Source: Acidobacteriota bacterium (GTDB lineage: Bacteria; Acidobacteriota; Blastocatellia; Pyrinomonadales; Pyrinomonadaceae). Taken from it: a stretch of 12,752 bases of DNA. The stretch lies in the NCBI GenBank assembly GCA_020853255.1, contig JADYZI010000424.1, forward strand, positions 1 through 12,752, read 5' to 3'. The notes beneath the pieces were generated by a model that worked only from the letters and a program-made list of their open reading frames with translations, was not told where the DNA came from and made no database searches. The number at the start of each line of letters is the position of its first letter. Position 1 is the stretch's first letter. Both the position numbers and the translations under genes were made by a program. Positions 1 to 6,887 of this stretch are shown here, in pieces.

Positions 1-979
1 CCGAAAGGCGGACGATCCGGCGTTTCATCAGCGAATTGTGCAGTATCTCGTATTCGCTGTCGAAAAGTGCCTGGGCATTTTCGCTTTTCTCGATCGGGAT
101 GGTCGCTCCCCAGACAAGCGTCTTGTCTTCGTTCTTTGACGTAGAGAAAGAATCACGAAACCCTTCGATGGCGTCGGCGTGGGTGAACACGACGTAAACC
201 GGAAATCGCACCTTGAGGCGCTGCATCGAATCGTCAAGGCGGGCCCGAAGGACCTTGGCAAGCTCCTCGGTCTCGCGTTCATCCGCTTTGAGGATCGTTT
301 CCGTATTTACCACGAGCAGGAAGCCGTCGATCGGGCGATTGCCGCGATATTTCTTGATGGTCTCGAGCAAAGACGACCACTCATCGGCGTCAACGCCTTC
401 GGTCTGATAGCGGCCAGCGGTATCGACGAAGACCGCGTCACTTGTCACGCGCCAATCGACACTGCCGGTTGGCCGAATAAACTTCTGCTCCGATTGCCGC
501 TGACTTGGCAGCGTTTGAAAATTAAGGTTCGAGCTGAGCACGAGCGAACTTTTTCCCGAATGCGGCCCGCCGGCTACCAGATACCAGGGAAGCGAATATA
601 CAGCATCGCGCCCGATACTGCCGAGATTCGAAGTTTTTAGGAACTGTACCGTCTCTTCGGTACCGCTTGTCAGATTCGCAAAGCTTCCAACCGGGGCCGC
701 GGCGGCGGGTTGTGCGGGTGCCGTGCCATCAGCGGCCTGAGCTGCTTCTTTTGCTTCAGCCTCTTTTTTTGCTTTCTTCTTCTCACGCCGCGATGCAACG
801 AACATCATCAGCAGCGAGAAGGGCAGCGTCAGCAGAACAAGAGCGATAATGATGATCTTGTACTGATAGCTGACCATGTTCGGCGGCAGGAGCCAAACCA
901 ACAACCCGACGACCCCGTAGAATGACATCATTCCACCGAGGCCGAACGCATACTTCATTTGGTTTAAGTGCCAGCTCAT
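1..979 (-). CDS. tssM: T6SS inner-membrane protein TssM (IcmF/VasK family), N-terminal part, 3' end outside window
   Basis: Inner-membrane component of the T6SS membrane complex, a partner of TssL. The frame is open from the ATG at 979 to the window edge, giving 326 residues of a protein that normally exceeds 1000. Two hydrophobic segments (about residues 11-32 and 41-62) form the N-terminal hairpin seen in the family. A Lys/Glu/Ala-rich then Ala/Pro-rich cytoplasmic stretch follows (64-97). The nucleotide-binding domain has a Walker A motif G137-GPHSGKS-S145, a Walker B-like VFVDTAGRY (183-191) and a guanine-type motif FTHAD (265-269). The start lies 8 bp downstream of the tssL stop, so the two genes are very probably co-transcribed and perhaps translationally coupled. 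No strong Shine-Dalgarno precedes it. Identification rests on the IcmF-type Walker A context (LPWYLVAGGPHSGKSSLV) and on its position after tssK and tssL; I am confident. Confidence 0.95.
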   Translation of the reverse strand, partial: MSWHLNQMKYAFGLGGMMSFYGVVGLLVWLLPPNMVSYQYKIIIIALVLLTLPFSLLMMFVASRREKKKAKKEAEAKEAAQAADGTAPAQPAAAAPVGSFANLTSGTEETVQFLKTSNLGSIGRDAVYSLPWYLVAGGPHSGKSSLVLSSNLNFQTLPSQRQSEQKFIRPTGSVDWRVTSDAVFVDTAGRYQTEGVDADEWSSLLETIKKYRGNRPIDGFLLVVNTETILKADERETEELAKVLRARLDDSMQRLKVRFPVYVVFTHADAIEGFRDSFSTSKNEDKTLVWGATIPIEKSENAQALFDSEYEILHNSLMKRRIVRLS

Positions 980-987
980 AATTACCG

Positions 988-1665
988 CTAAACCGTCAGC
1001 TTATTTACTACATCCTGAATGAACGAGTACGAGAGGATGAACATGCCCAAATAGATGATCACGGCCAACCCCAAAAGGGCCATCGCGCTGACCTTTGCCC
1101 AGGTCGGCATTCCGCGGCGTTCGATCGGCTCGGGCTGATCGTTCGCCAGCCAATGCGGCGAAAGCTCGACGGGCTTGATGCGGCCAGCCTTTACAAGGGC
1201 GTTGGCCGTCGTCTGCATGATCGATAAAAGCTTATCGTGCTCGTAGATAGCGTACCGGCCCTTAAAGCCGAGGAGCATGCAGAAGTAATAGATCTCAACG
1301 GCATCGACCGTCATGTCTATTTGTTTAAGCATTGCCTCGAGCTTATCGAAGTATTTATTTCCGGCCAGCTGTTCGCCAAAATATTCAAGCTGCAACGGGT
1401 TCTTTTCCCACTCGTTCTTGAGCGGGAAGTTATTGGTCAGCACCGTTTCATCGACAAATGAGGCCAGTGCGAACTTTGATACCTGAACTATCTTATGGTT
1501 GAACCGGTACCGCTCGGCACGTTTTTCAAAGTCTTCCAGCATTCCGGCGATCTTGGGCCTGAGGTCATTTGAGGGAGCGACAATGCCGGCCTTCAGCCTC
1601 AGGATCAGATCAAAGATCGGCCCCGCAAAGGTTATAAGATCATTTTTTGAAGCGGATTCGCTCAT
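988..1665 (-). CDS. tssL: T6SS inner-membrane protein TssL (DotU/IcmH family)
   Basis: TssL is the DotU-like tail-anchored inner-membrane protein that binds TssM and contacts the TssK/baseplate complex from the cytoplasm. The 225 residues match a short TssL consisting of the DotU domain only. Diagnostic family motifs are FALASFVDETVL (65-76) and EIYYFCMLLGFKGRY (124-138). A single hydrophobic helix lies near the C-terminus (about 191-216) and is followed by a 9-residue tail, as expected for TssL. There is no C-terminal OmpA-like peptidoglycan-binding domain, so this form would need another protein to anchor the complex to murein. The ATG at 1665 is preceded by GAGGGC about 8 nt upstream, an acceptable ribosome binding site. 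It sits 53 bp after tssK and 8 bp before tssM, in the conserved order K-L-M. Confidence 0.96.
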   Translation of the reverse strand: MSESASKNDLITFAGPIFDLILRLKAGIVAPSNDLRPKIAGMLEDFEKRAERYRFNHKIVQVSKFALASFVDETVLTNNFPLKNEWEKNPLQLEYFGEQLAGNKYFDKLEAMLKQIDMTVDAVEIYYFCMLLGFKGRYAIYEHDKLLSIMQTTANALVKAGRIKPVELSPHWLANDQPEPIERRGMPTWAKVSAMALLGLAVIIYLGMFILSYSFIQDVVNKLTV

Positions 1666-1718
1666 ACTACTTGCCCTCGATCGGCGTCAGCTATCCAAAA
1701 TTTGACACATCTACTCAA

Positions 1719-3071
1719 CTACGGCTTAACCGCATACATCTCTAACTTCTCGTCCGGGATGTCGTTCGGTACATATACAGAAACGACCTTTGACCCGTTG
1801 ATTCCATTCCAGTACGGCCCGATTGTATCGAGCTTGAAATACTTGAACCCGACGCGTGTCGGTATCGGGGCCGGCGGCGGGCTTGCAAGCGTCAGGACGA
1901 CGCCGGGCAAGGCCGAGCCGATGACCGAATCGATCACATCGCGCGACGCTATCTTTACAACGCGTGGAACGCCTTCCATAAGTTTTGCCTCAGGCATCTG
2001 CGCTCGCACCGCAAGATAGAACTCGGCCTCCTTGAGCAAGCGTTCGTCCTCAATGCGACCGACATAAAGCGTATCACGCGTTTTTTCAAGCGGGATCGGT
2101 ACGCAGCGGCTTGGGATAACCGTCTCAAGCAGATCTTTCAATTGTGTTGAAAGGCTGTAAAACGTGAAATAAAGATCGTCGTGATCGTATTTTACGATGT
2201 CTTTCGGATGGTCCTGGAGCGAAAAGGTCATCAACCGTCCAACCAATGTGGCCATTTCCAGATACAGCTTTTCGGGATGCAGCATCGGCGAGTGGAAATA
2301 GTGCGTCATCGTCGGAATTGACGCGTTGATCGTATTCAGCAACCAAAAGACCGCTGTTTCGCTTGTGGTGAAGTCGGCAAGCGAGGCATTGGCCGAGCGG
2401 CGCTGTTCGCCCAGGCTGCCGCTTTTTGTTATCAGGATCTCAACCATCTGCCGAAGCATATTTGCAAGCCATGCCGAAGCGGATATCTGCAGTATCGGCG
2501 GGATATACTCGTCCGACATTTTCAATTGCCCGGTCGGTGTCCGCTCGAGTTCGGCGATCTTGATGGATGTAAAGCCGTCACGAAGTTCGTCGTCGAAAAT
2601 GATGCGAAGGTTGCTTTTTGCGTAGGCGATCGGCTGTTCGTTGGTGCCGCTCGTCTCATCCTTGACCATGGAACCTTCCTGCAGATACCGCAGGTTGCCG
2701 TTGGCCGCCGCACCGCTGGCCTGAAAATTTGCCTCACCCATCTTCCGGGCCGGGACAGCCAGATGTACGCCGAGCCTTTCCGCCTCGACACCAAAATGAT
2801 TACCGACCGGGCGAAGGTCGGGAACTGCCTGTGCGTCCGGGACATTGACCAGCAGGCCGTCAGGCATAACGGCCCGGATGTTGGTCACCTGGAAACTTCC
2901 GTTCGCGATGGCCTCGTGATTGACGCGCAGCTCGATCACCCCGTACTCGTGCTGCATCACAGACCTGATCCGCGAACTCAGCAGCTCTTCGTGGTAGTTG
3001 TCCTGCTGCTGGAAGTGGTGCGGGGTGAGAAGCATCCCCTCGTTCCATACTATTTTGCGGTATTTGCTCAT
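1719..3071 (-). CDS. tssK: T6SS baseplate adaptor TssK (ImpJ/VasE family)
   Basis: TssK forms trimers that link the T6SS baseplate wedges (TssEFG) to the cytoplasmic faces of TssL and TssM. The 450-residue length is normal for the family. The N-terminus carries the signature stretch KIVWNEGMLLTPHHFQQQD (6-24), the part that in known TssK structures belongs to the shell domain docking on the phage-like baseplate. The protein is soluble, with no signal peptide or membrane helix. The ATG at 3071 begins MSKYRKIVW, the usual family N-terminus. No Shine-Dalgarno is visible in the preceding bases, but a candidate sigma70-type promoter lies about 20-50 bp upstream, so this gene could start its own transcript as well as be read through from upstream. 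Confidence 0.97.
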   Translation of the reverse strand: MSKYRKIVWNEGMLLTPHHFQQQDNYHEELLSSRIRSVMQHEYGVIELRVNHEAIANGSFQVTNIRAVMPDGLLVNVPDAQAVPDLRPVGNHFGVEAERLGVHLAVPARKMGEANFQASGAAANGNLRYLQEGSMVKDETSGTNEQPIAYAKSNLRIIFDDELRDGFTSIKIAELERTPTGQLKMSDEYIPPILQISASAWLANMLRQMVEILITKSGSLGEQRRSANASLADFTTSETAVFWLLNTINASIPTMTHYFHSPMLHPEKLYLEMATLVGRLMTFSLQDHPKDIVKYDHDDLYFTFYSLSTQLKDLLETVIPSRCVPIPLEKTRDTLYVGRIEDERLLKEAEFYLAVRAQMPEAKLMEGVPRVVKIASRDVIDSVIGSALPGVVLTLASPPPAPIPTRVGFKYFKLDTIGPYWNGINGSKVVSVYVPNDIPDEKLEMYAVKP

Positions 3072-3090
3072 AGAGAAAGGGCCAGACTCT

Positions 3091-3121
3091 AAATAGTAAA
3101 ACTAATAGACAAAATAGTAAA
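3091..3121. repeat. Direct repeat AAATAGTAAA x2, 21-bp period, upstream of tssK
   Basis: AAATAGTAAA occurs at 3091-3100 and again at 3112-3121, a 21-bp spacing equal to two helical turns. This would place two binding sites on the same DNA face. It overlaps the candidate promoter. Low complexity could produce this by chance in AT-rich DNA. Confidence 0.4.
3093..3121 (-). promoter_or_regulatory. Candidate sigma70-like promoter for tssK-tssL-tssM
   Basis: Reading the minus strand, TTTACT (plus 3116-3121) and TACTAT (plus 3093-3098) are separated by exactly 17 bp. Each matches 4 of 6 bases of the -35 and -10 consensus. The segment is strikingly AT-rich compared with its surroundings and lies in the 50-bp gap between the cysteine-cluster gene and tssK. 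Transcription would start near 3086, giving a leader of about 15 nt. Both boxes lie inside a direct repeat TTTACTATTT, so the similarity could instead reflect a tandem operator. Predicted from sequence only. Confidence 0.35.
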
Positions 3122-3928
3122 TTACACAGCTTCAGCCTTTTGCTCAGCCAGGCCCGGGTCTTTGCGGTCTGTCAACAGCCGCAGGAAGTCGTCTGTCCAC
3201 TCAGGGCCGATACGCTCCATTGACCGATCGGTATGCGTTTCAGCAAACTCGAGCAGGCGGATGAGCAGCAGGGAAGACGGCTTTGCCGAATTCTCAGTTT
3301 TCACCAACAGGCCGAAAGCTCGGGCCGCGCTTCCGCTGATCGGCAGTTTGGCCGTGTTGTCCGGGCGCGGAGCGGCGCAATTCTCGGCCGGCGAGGTCAC
3401 CAAATATTCGCGGCATATCAGCGGCCGGTCCTCATAGATCGAGCACGATTCTTCCTCAAGAAACGGGCATGCCACTCGTTGAGCGATATACTCGGATAAA
3501 AGCGCGACGAACTCGCGGCCAAGTTCATCGCTCGGCCCGCCCTTGGCACGCTCGCTCATCGCATCGAAGCGGTTGAACCAATCGAGCTTTTCAAAATATT
3601 CGCGGCCTTCACGAAAGCGCTGCTTCATCGTAGTTCGCCGTTCGAAAGGCATCGACTCGATCAGATCGGCAAGATTGAAAACCTCGGCCTCGGAGATAAG
3701 CAGCGGCTGGCGGCAGCACGCCCCGCATGCGGCCTTGCACGAGATGGCCTTGCCTTCTTCATTCGCCCGCTCTATCCCGCGGGCCACTATCTGGTTTGTC
3801 AGCATTTGGAAGACGGGCAGCATCCGCCGCGGCCTTACTGGCGCCGCCGGAATGGTCAGGTTCAGCTCAAAGTGCTCGCCGCCGATATCGAGTTTGAGCT
3901 CGCCCGACAGCATTTCTTCCGTTTCCAT
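3122..3928 (-). CDS. YkgJ-family cysteine-cluster protein (putative metal-binding)
   Basis: A 268-residue soluble protein with the signature of the YkgJ / putative zinc- or iron-chelating cysteine-cluster family. The first cluster is C64-x3-C68-x2-C71-C72-R-Q (SCKAACGACCRQPLLISEAE, 63-82). The second is C154-P-F-L...C162-S-I-Y-E-D-R-P-x2-C172-R-E-Y. An additional Cys lies at 184. The biochemical role of the family is not established beyond presumed metal binding. The 60-residue N-terminal region and the C-terminal third (190-268) have no motif I recognise. A GGGGGAG lies only 2 nt upstream of the ATG at 3928, a strong but unusually close ribosome binding site. A second Met at residue 6 is an alternative start. 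It sits 29 bp after an FHA gene and 50 bp before tssK, so it is probably part of the same transcript, a position from which T6SS accessory proteins often come. Family assignment is confident; a link to T6SS is inference from position. Confidence 0.85.
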   Translation of the reverse strand: METEEMLSGELKLDIGGEHFELNLTIPAAPVRPRRMLPVFQMLTNQIVARGIERANEEGKAISCKAACGACCRQPLLISEAEVFNLADLIESMPFERRTTMKQRFREGREYFEKLDWFNRFDAMSERAKGGPSDELGREFVALLSEYIAQRVACPFLEEESCSIYEDRPLICREYLVTSPAENCAAPRPDNTAKLPISGSAARAFGLLVKTENSAKPSSLLLIRLLEFAETHTDRSMERIGPEWTDDFLRLLTDRKDPGLAEQKAEAV

Positions 3929-3957
3929 AACTCCCCCGCGCGTCTGTTTCGATGCGG

Positions 3958-5307
3958 CTATAGCTTTAGCGCCTCTGCGTTGACGCCGAAATCCTTTGGG
4001 TTTTGCGCTATCGTCCCGATGGCCAGAAAACTCAGGGCGCGGTCAAATTCCGCAGCGCTGATCTTGCCGTTCTTTTCCAGGAACCATATCGAACGGATCG
4101 TTCGAGCCCCTTCGCTCGACTTTGTTGCAAGGTCCTGAAGCATATTGCGCATCTTCATCGCTTCGCCCGCCGAGCCCTGATCGTATGCCGCGACCATCAA
4201 CAGGGCGTCGTCAAAATTCTCGTTCCCTATCTGTATCCGCAGCTGCTCATAAACGCTGACGACGCTTTTGGCTGCCTGCAGCACATCACCGCGACTGCCG
4301 CCGAGTTTGGTGATCGCGGCCACGGCCAGAAACTGCGGTTTCAGGTTCGTTTGTTCCGCCAGGGCTTTGATCGCCGCCCCGTTCTTGCGGGCCGAGCTTA
4401 AATTGTCAGCAAGTGCTGAAGATCGCCCAACCTGTTTGATCTTGCTATTTACCCTTGAGGCCTGTTCGCCCGTTAAGAAAGCTCTTGGGTCATTAAGCGC
4501 GATCTGACGGATGAATACGGACCCGTTTCGTTCCACGACCGCCGTTTCGCTTGTGTCCGGGCCCGGAACCGTCGAATTAACGTCAGACGAACGTGATGAT
4601 GTTGCGACAGGGCCATCCGTCGAAGACGTGTTCGATCCGCCCGGTGTTGCCGTCTTTCGCGGCTGCGGTTCATCGTCATCGTCTTTACCCGGCGACGGAT
4701 CGCTGTCATCGGAGTAGTAGTGATCGTCCCCATTCGAGGCCGCGATCTGCTGTTGGCCTCCGCCCAATAGAACGACCGCTCCCACGACGACCGCCAGAAC
4801 AAAAAGCCCGATGAGCGGGGCGATAAAAAAGAGTGCAGTCGGAATGCCGCCGCCCGCCGGGGCGTCTGCTCCAACCGAGCCAATTGCGGGCGATAGTGGA
4901 CCGACGACGGCGGCCGATCGTCCCGCAGGATCCGCGTCGGGCGTATCGGGAAGATCGGGTGCCGGCGGAGCGTCAGGTTCTGCAGCGGATGCGGCATCTT
5001 CAACTTTTGCTTCGATAGAAGCGGTCATCATGACCGCTCCACCCAGGTCTAAAACGTCCTCATTTTTCAGCTCGGCCGGATCTACCACCTTTTTGCCGTT
5101 TAGTGTCGTTCCGTTACTTGACCCGGGATCAGACACGGTGAACTTGTCGGCCTGCAGTTCTATGCGAAGGTGCTCGCGCGAGAGCCGCCCATCAAGAATT
5201 GTAAGGCCGCATTCGGAATGGCGCCCGATAACAAAAGGCGTACGATCTACCTCGACGCGCTGTTCATCGCCTTTTTCGTCAACGAATACAAGCCAAAGCT
5301 TGGACAT
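3958..5307 (-). CDS. FHA domain / transmembrane / degenerate lytic-transglycosylase-like protein (copy 1 of 3, nearest tssK)
   Basis: Predicted type II-like inner-membrane protein of 449 residues. The N-terminal FHA domain (about 4-96) has all phosphothreonine-binding landmarks: IGRH (27-30), SREH (43-46) and GSSNGT (62-67). A Pro/Ala/Asp-rich linker (100-155) leads to one membrane helix (about 157-182). The periplasmic part begins with a very acidic Ser/Thr/Asp/Pro-rich disordered stretch (190-255) and ends in a helical domain (about 262-449). That domain shares with its two neighbours the C-terminal motif FLAIGTIAQNPKDFG (427-441). It aligns with the lytic transglycosylase-like domain of the adjacent copy, but the catalytic-Glu segment reads LAVAAITKL (327-335), with Ala where Glu is expected. 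The GxMQF and YNxGE segments are lost and the domain is shorter, so it is probably non-catalytic. It begins 17 bp after the preceding copy; no clear Shine-Dalgarno. FHA and TM assignments are firm, SLT descent is inferred from alignment by eye. Confidence 0.85.
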   Translation of the reverse strand: MSKLWLVFVDEKGDEQRVEVDRTPFVIGRHSECGLTILDGRLSREHLRIELQADKFTVSDPGSSNGTTLNGKKVVDPAELKNEDVLDLGGAVMMTASIEAKVEDAASAAEPDAPPAPDLPDTPDADPAGRSAAVVGPLSPAIGSVGADAPAGGGIPTALFFIAPLIGLFVLAVVVGAVVLLGGGQQQIAASNGDDHYYSDDSDPSPGKDDDDEPQPRKTATPGGSNTSSTDGPVATSSRSSDVNSTVPGPDTSETAVVERNGSVFIRQIALNDPRAFLTGEQASRVNSKIKQVGRSSALADNLSSARKNGAAIKALAEQTNLKPQFLAVAAITKLGGSRGDVLQAAKSVVSVYEQLRIQIGNENFDDALLMVAAYDQGSAGEAMKMRNMLQDLATKSSEGARTIRSIWFLEKNGKISAAEFDRALSFLAIGTIAQNPKDFGVNAEALKL

Positions 5308-5324
5308 AGGCAGACAGTTTGCGG

Positions 5325-6776
5325 TTACTTCGAATAGGTCGACAGCGGTTGGAGCTTGAGCCCAAAATCCTGTGGATTCTCGCCGATTATGGCCGCCGCG
5401 AAAAACTTCGGAACATATTTGAAGTTCTCAGCCTGAAATTGCTTAGACAGCTTGTCGCCATTTGCGATCAGCGTCCAGAAATCACGCGGCAAGCCAGAAT
5501 TTGATTCAAGGGCCTTGACCAGGTTCGAACTCAGCCCTCCCTCGCCGCTGTTGTAGCTGCCGATGGCAAGCGGTATGCTGGCCGGGCCCGTGCCATATCG
5601 TCCCATCAGTGCTTTCATATACGAGGCTGCGGCCCGGGCCGCCGGCTCTGGCTCGCATCGTTCATCAGGATTATCCGGCGACGCTCCAGACCGCACTTTC
5701 AAACCGTGAAGCTCGCCCGTCGCTTTCGTAAATTGGAACATTCCGAGCGGCCCAGTGCTGCTTTGCAGGCAAACGCAATGTTCAGATTCAATCATCGCTA
5801 GATACAGGCCTATTCTTGAATCTACTCCCTTTTCATTAAAAGCCTTGTTTATGAACGGGGCATTTTTGCTGGCCCGTTCATATGTGACCTGGAGATTGTC
5901 GCCCCACGGACGACGGGTCGCACAGCCGTTGGTACCCTTCGCGTTAAGCCTGGATGCAAAGCCGTCGGTGAAGGATTTTATCTTGTCCAACGCCGCCGAA
6001 GGTATCGGATCGCTGCTATTATTGCCGATGATCTGGGCGATCTTCATCGCATTGACGCTTAGATATTGACGTTTCTCAGCGTCCGAAAGTTGTAGATATG
6101 TGCGTCCTTTCAAAAGATCAGGCGGCGGAGCAGCGCCGTTAGTTTGGACGGGGCTGTCGTTCGGGATCGGGCCAGAATCAACATCCGCAGTCCGGGTGGT
6201 GGAGCCGGACTTTGGCGTCGGGTTCGACTTGGCATCCTTTATCGGCCTGTCTTCGTCGGCATCATAGTCCTCATTGGTGCTTTGAACGACCTCGGTCCTG
6301 CTTTTTCCGAGCACGGTGTAGCCGATAACGACAGCCGACAAGCTAACGACAAGTATTGCTCCCGCGATAAGTGCAACCGGCAGAATGCTTATTCCCGCCG
6401 GGCCCGCAGATATAGGTTGAGCCGCCGCCGACTGAGCTGGGACGTAGGCCGGCGTCGCCGGTTTTGATTCGGCTTTTTCCGTGATCCAGACATTGAGATT
6501 CGTCTGATGCCCGATCCGGACGGTGTCGCCGTTCCTGAGAGGTGTTCCAGCAGGCGCCGCACGCTCGCCGTTGACGAATGTTCCGTTCGATGAATTTTCA
6601 TCCACGATCCAAACGCGGTCGCCCTCTCGGTAAACGGTCGCATGGAGCCTTGACAGGCCGTCATCGGCAAAACGGCACACAGCCTCGCTCCCGCGGCCGA
6701 ACGTCGTCCTTCCGTCGTCAATGCGTATCTCACGCGAGCCTTCCGGCGTTGGATATGTGAGCGTTACCTCAAGCAT
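5325..6776 (-). CDS. FHA domain / transmembrane / lytic transglycosylase (SLT) protein (copy 2 of 3, catalytic residues intact)
   Basis: 483 residues. The cytoplasmic FHA domain (about 3-98) keeps FGRGS (26-30), SRLH (42-45) and NSSNGT (61-66), the phosphothreonine-reading loops. A Pro/Ala linker precedes one membrane helix (about 129-153). A disordered Asp/Ser/Thr/Pro linker (160-222) and a helical segment (225-280) lead to a periplasmic SLT-type lysozyme-fold domain (about 300-474). Its motifs appear in family order: LAMIES with presumed catalytic E330, STGPLGMFQF (340-349, the GxMQ motif), AAASYMKAL (382-390), AIGSYNSGEG (404-413) and YVPKFFAAAIIGENPQDFG (454-472), the last resembling the end of MltD-type domains. 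Such enzymes cut murein non-hydrolytically to anhydro-muropeptides. Cys285, 334, 336 and 374 could form periplasmic disulfides. Expected role: opening peptidoglycan for the T6SS membrane complex under phospho-signal control, an inference from fusion and neighbourhood. No Shine-Dalgarno is visible. Confidence 0.9.
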   Translation of the reverse strand: MLEVTLTYPTPEGSREIRIDDGRTTFGRGSEAVCRFADDGLSRLHATVYREGDRVWIVDENSSNGTFVNGERAAPAGTPLRNGDTVRIGHQTNLNVWITEKAESKPATPAYVPAQSAAAQPISAGPAGISILPVALIAGAILVVSLSAVVIGYTVLGKSRTEVVQSTNEDYDADEDRPIKDAKSNPTPKSGSTTRTADVDSGPIPNDSPVQTNGAAPPPDLLKGRTYLQLSDAEKRQYLSVNAMKIAQIIGNNSSDPIPSAALDKIKSFTDGFASRLNAKGTNGCATRRPWGDNLQVTYERASKNAPFINKAFNEKGVDSRIGLYLAMIESEHCVCLQSSTGPLGMFQFTKATGELHGLKVRSGASPDNPDERCEPEPAARAAASYMKALMGRYGTGPASIPLAIGSYNSGEGGLSSNLVKALESNSGLPRDFWTLIANGDKLSKQFQAENFKYVPKFFAAAIIGENPQDFGLKLQPLSTYSK

Positions 6777-6887
6777 AGAGATCAGCTAAATCACAGAGGC
6801 ACTGCGGCACAGAGTTTTCACCGCAAGACGTGTTGGCCGTTATTTTTATCATACTCAGTGTCTCTCTGTGCCTCTGTGGTAAGAACC
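6777..6887. repeat. Intergenic inverted repeat of the CACAGAGGCACAGAG type
   Basis: The gap between copies 3 and 2 of the FHA genes holds an inverted repeat. CACAGAGGCAC at 6792-6802 is exactly complementary to GTGCCTCTGTG at 6868-6878, and GCACAGAG at 6807-6814 to CTCTGTGC at 6864-6871. The loop is about 50-65 bp. The arms are built from the CACAGAG unit that I recall as a dispersed noncoding repeat in several bacterial phyla including Acidobacteria. There are no transposase or ORF remnants. A folded transcript could act as an attenuator or processing site between the two genes. The exact ends of the element are uncertain; I give the whole gap. Confidence 0.7.

Noticed and set aside
179..640. 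Plus-strand open frame of 153 codons
   Set aside because: Lies wholly antisense to tssM, whose Walker A, Walker B and THxD motifs are read from the other strand; its translation has no recognisable domain.
2526..3092. Plus-strand open frame of 188 codons opposite tssK
   Set aside because: Antisense to the strongly conserved N-terminal half of TssK; a GC-driven shadow frame.
4473..5003. Minus-strand frame of 176 codons within FHA copy 1
   Set aside because: Out-of-frame reading of the low-complexity linker and TM region; Arg-rich with no domain.
4811..5359. Plus-strand open frame of 182 codons opposite FHA copy 1
   Set aside because: Antisense to the FHA domain and linker; Ser/Ala/Gly-rich composition reflects the complementary codons.
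6777..6887. Possible CRISPR-like or IS-end repeat
   Set aside because: Only one inverted pair, no regularly spaced direct repeats, no transposase and no target-site duplication visible.
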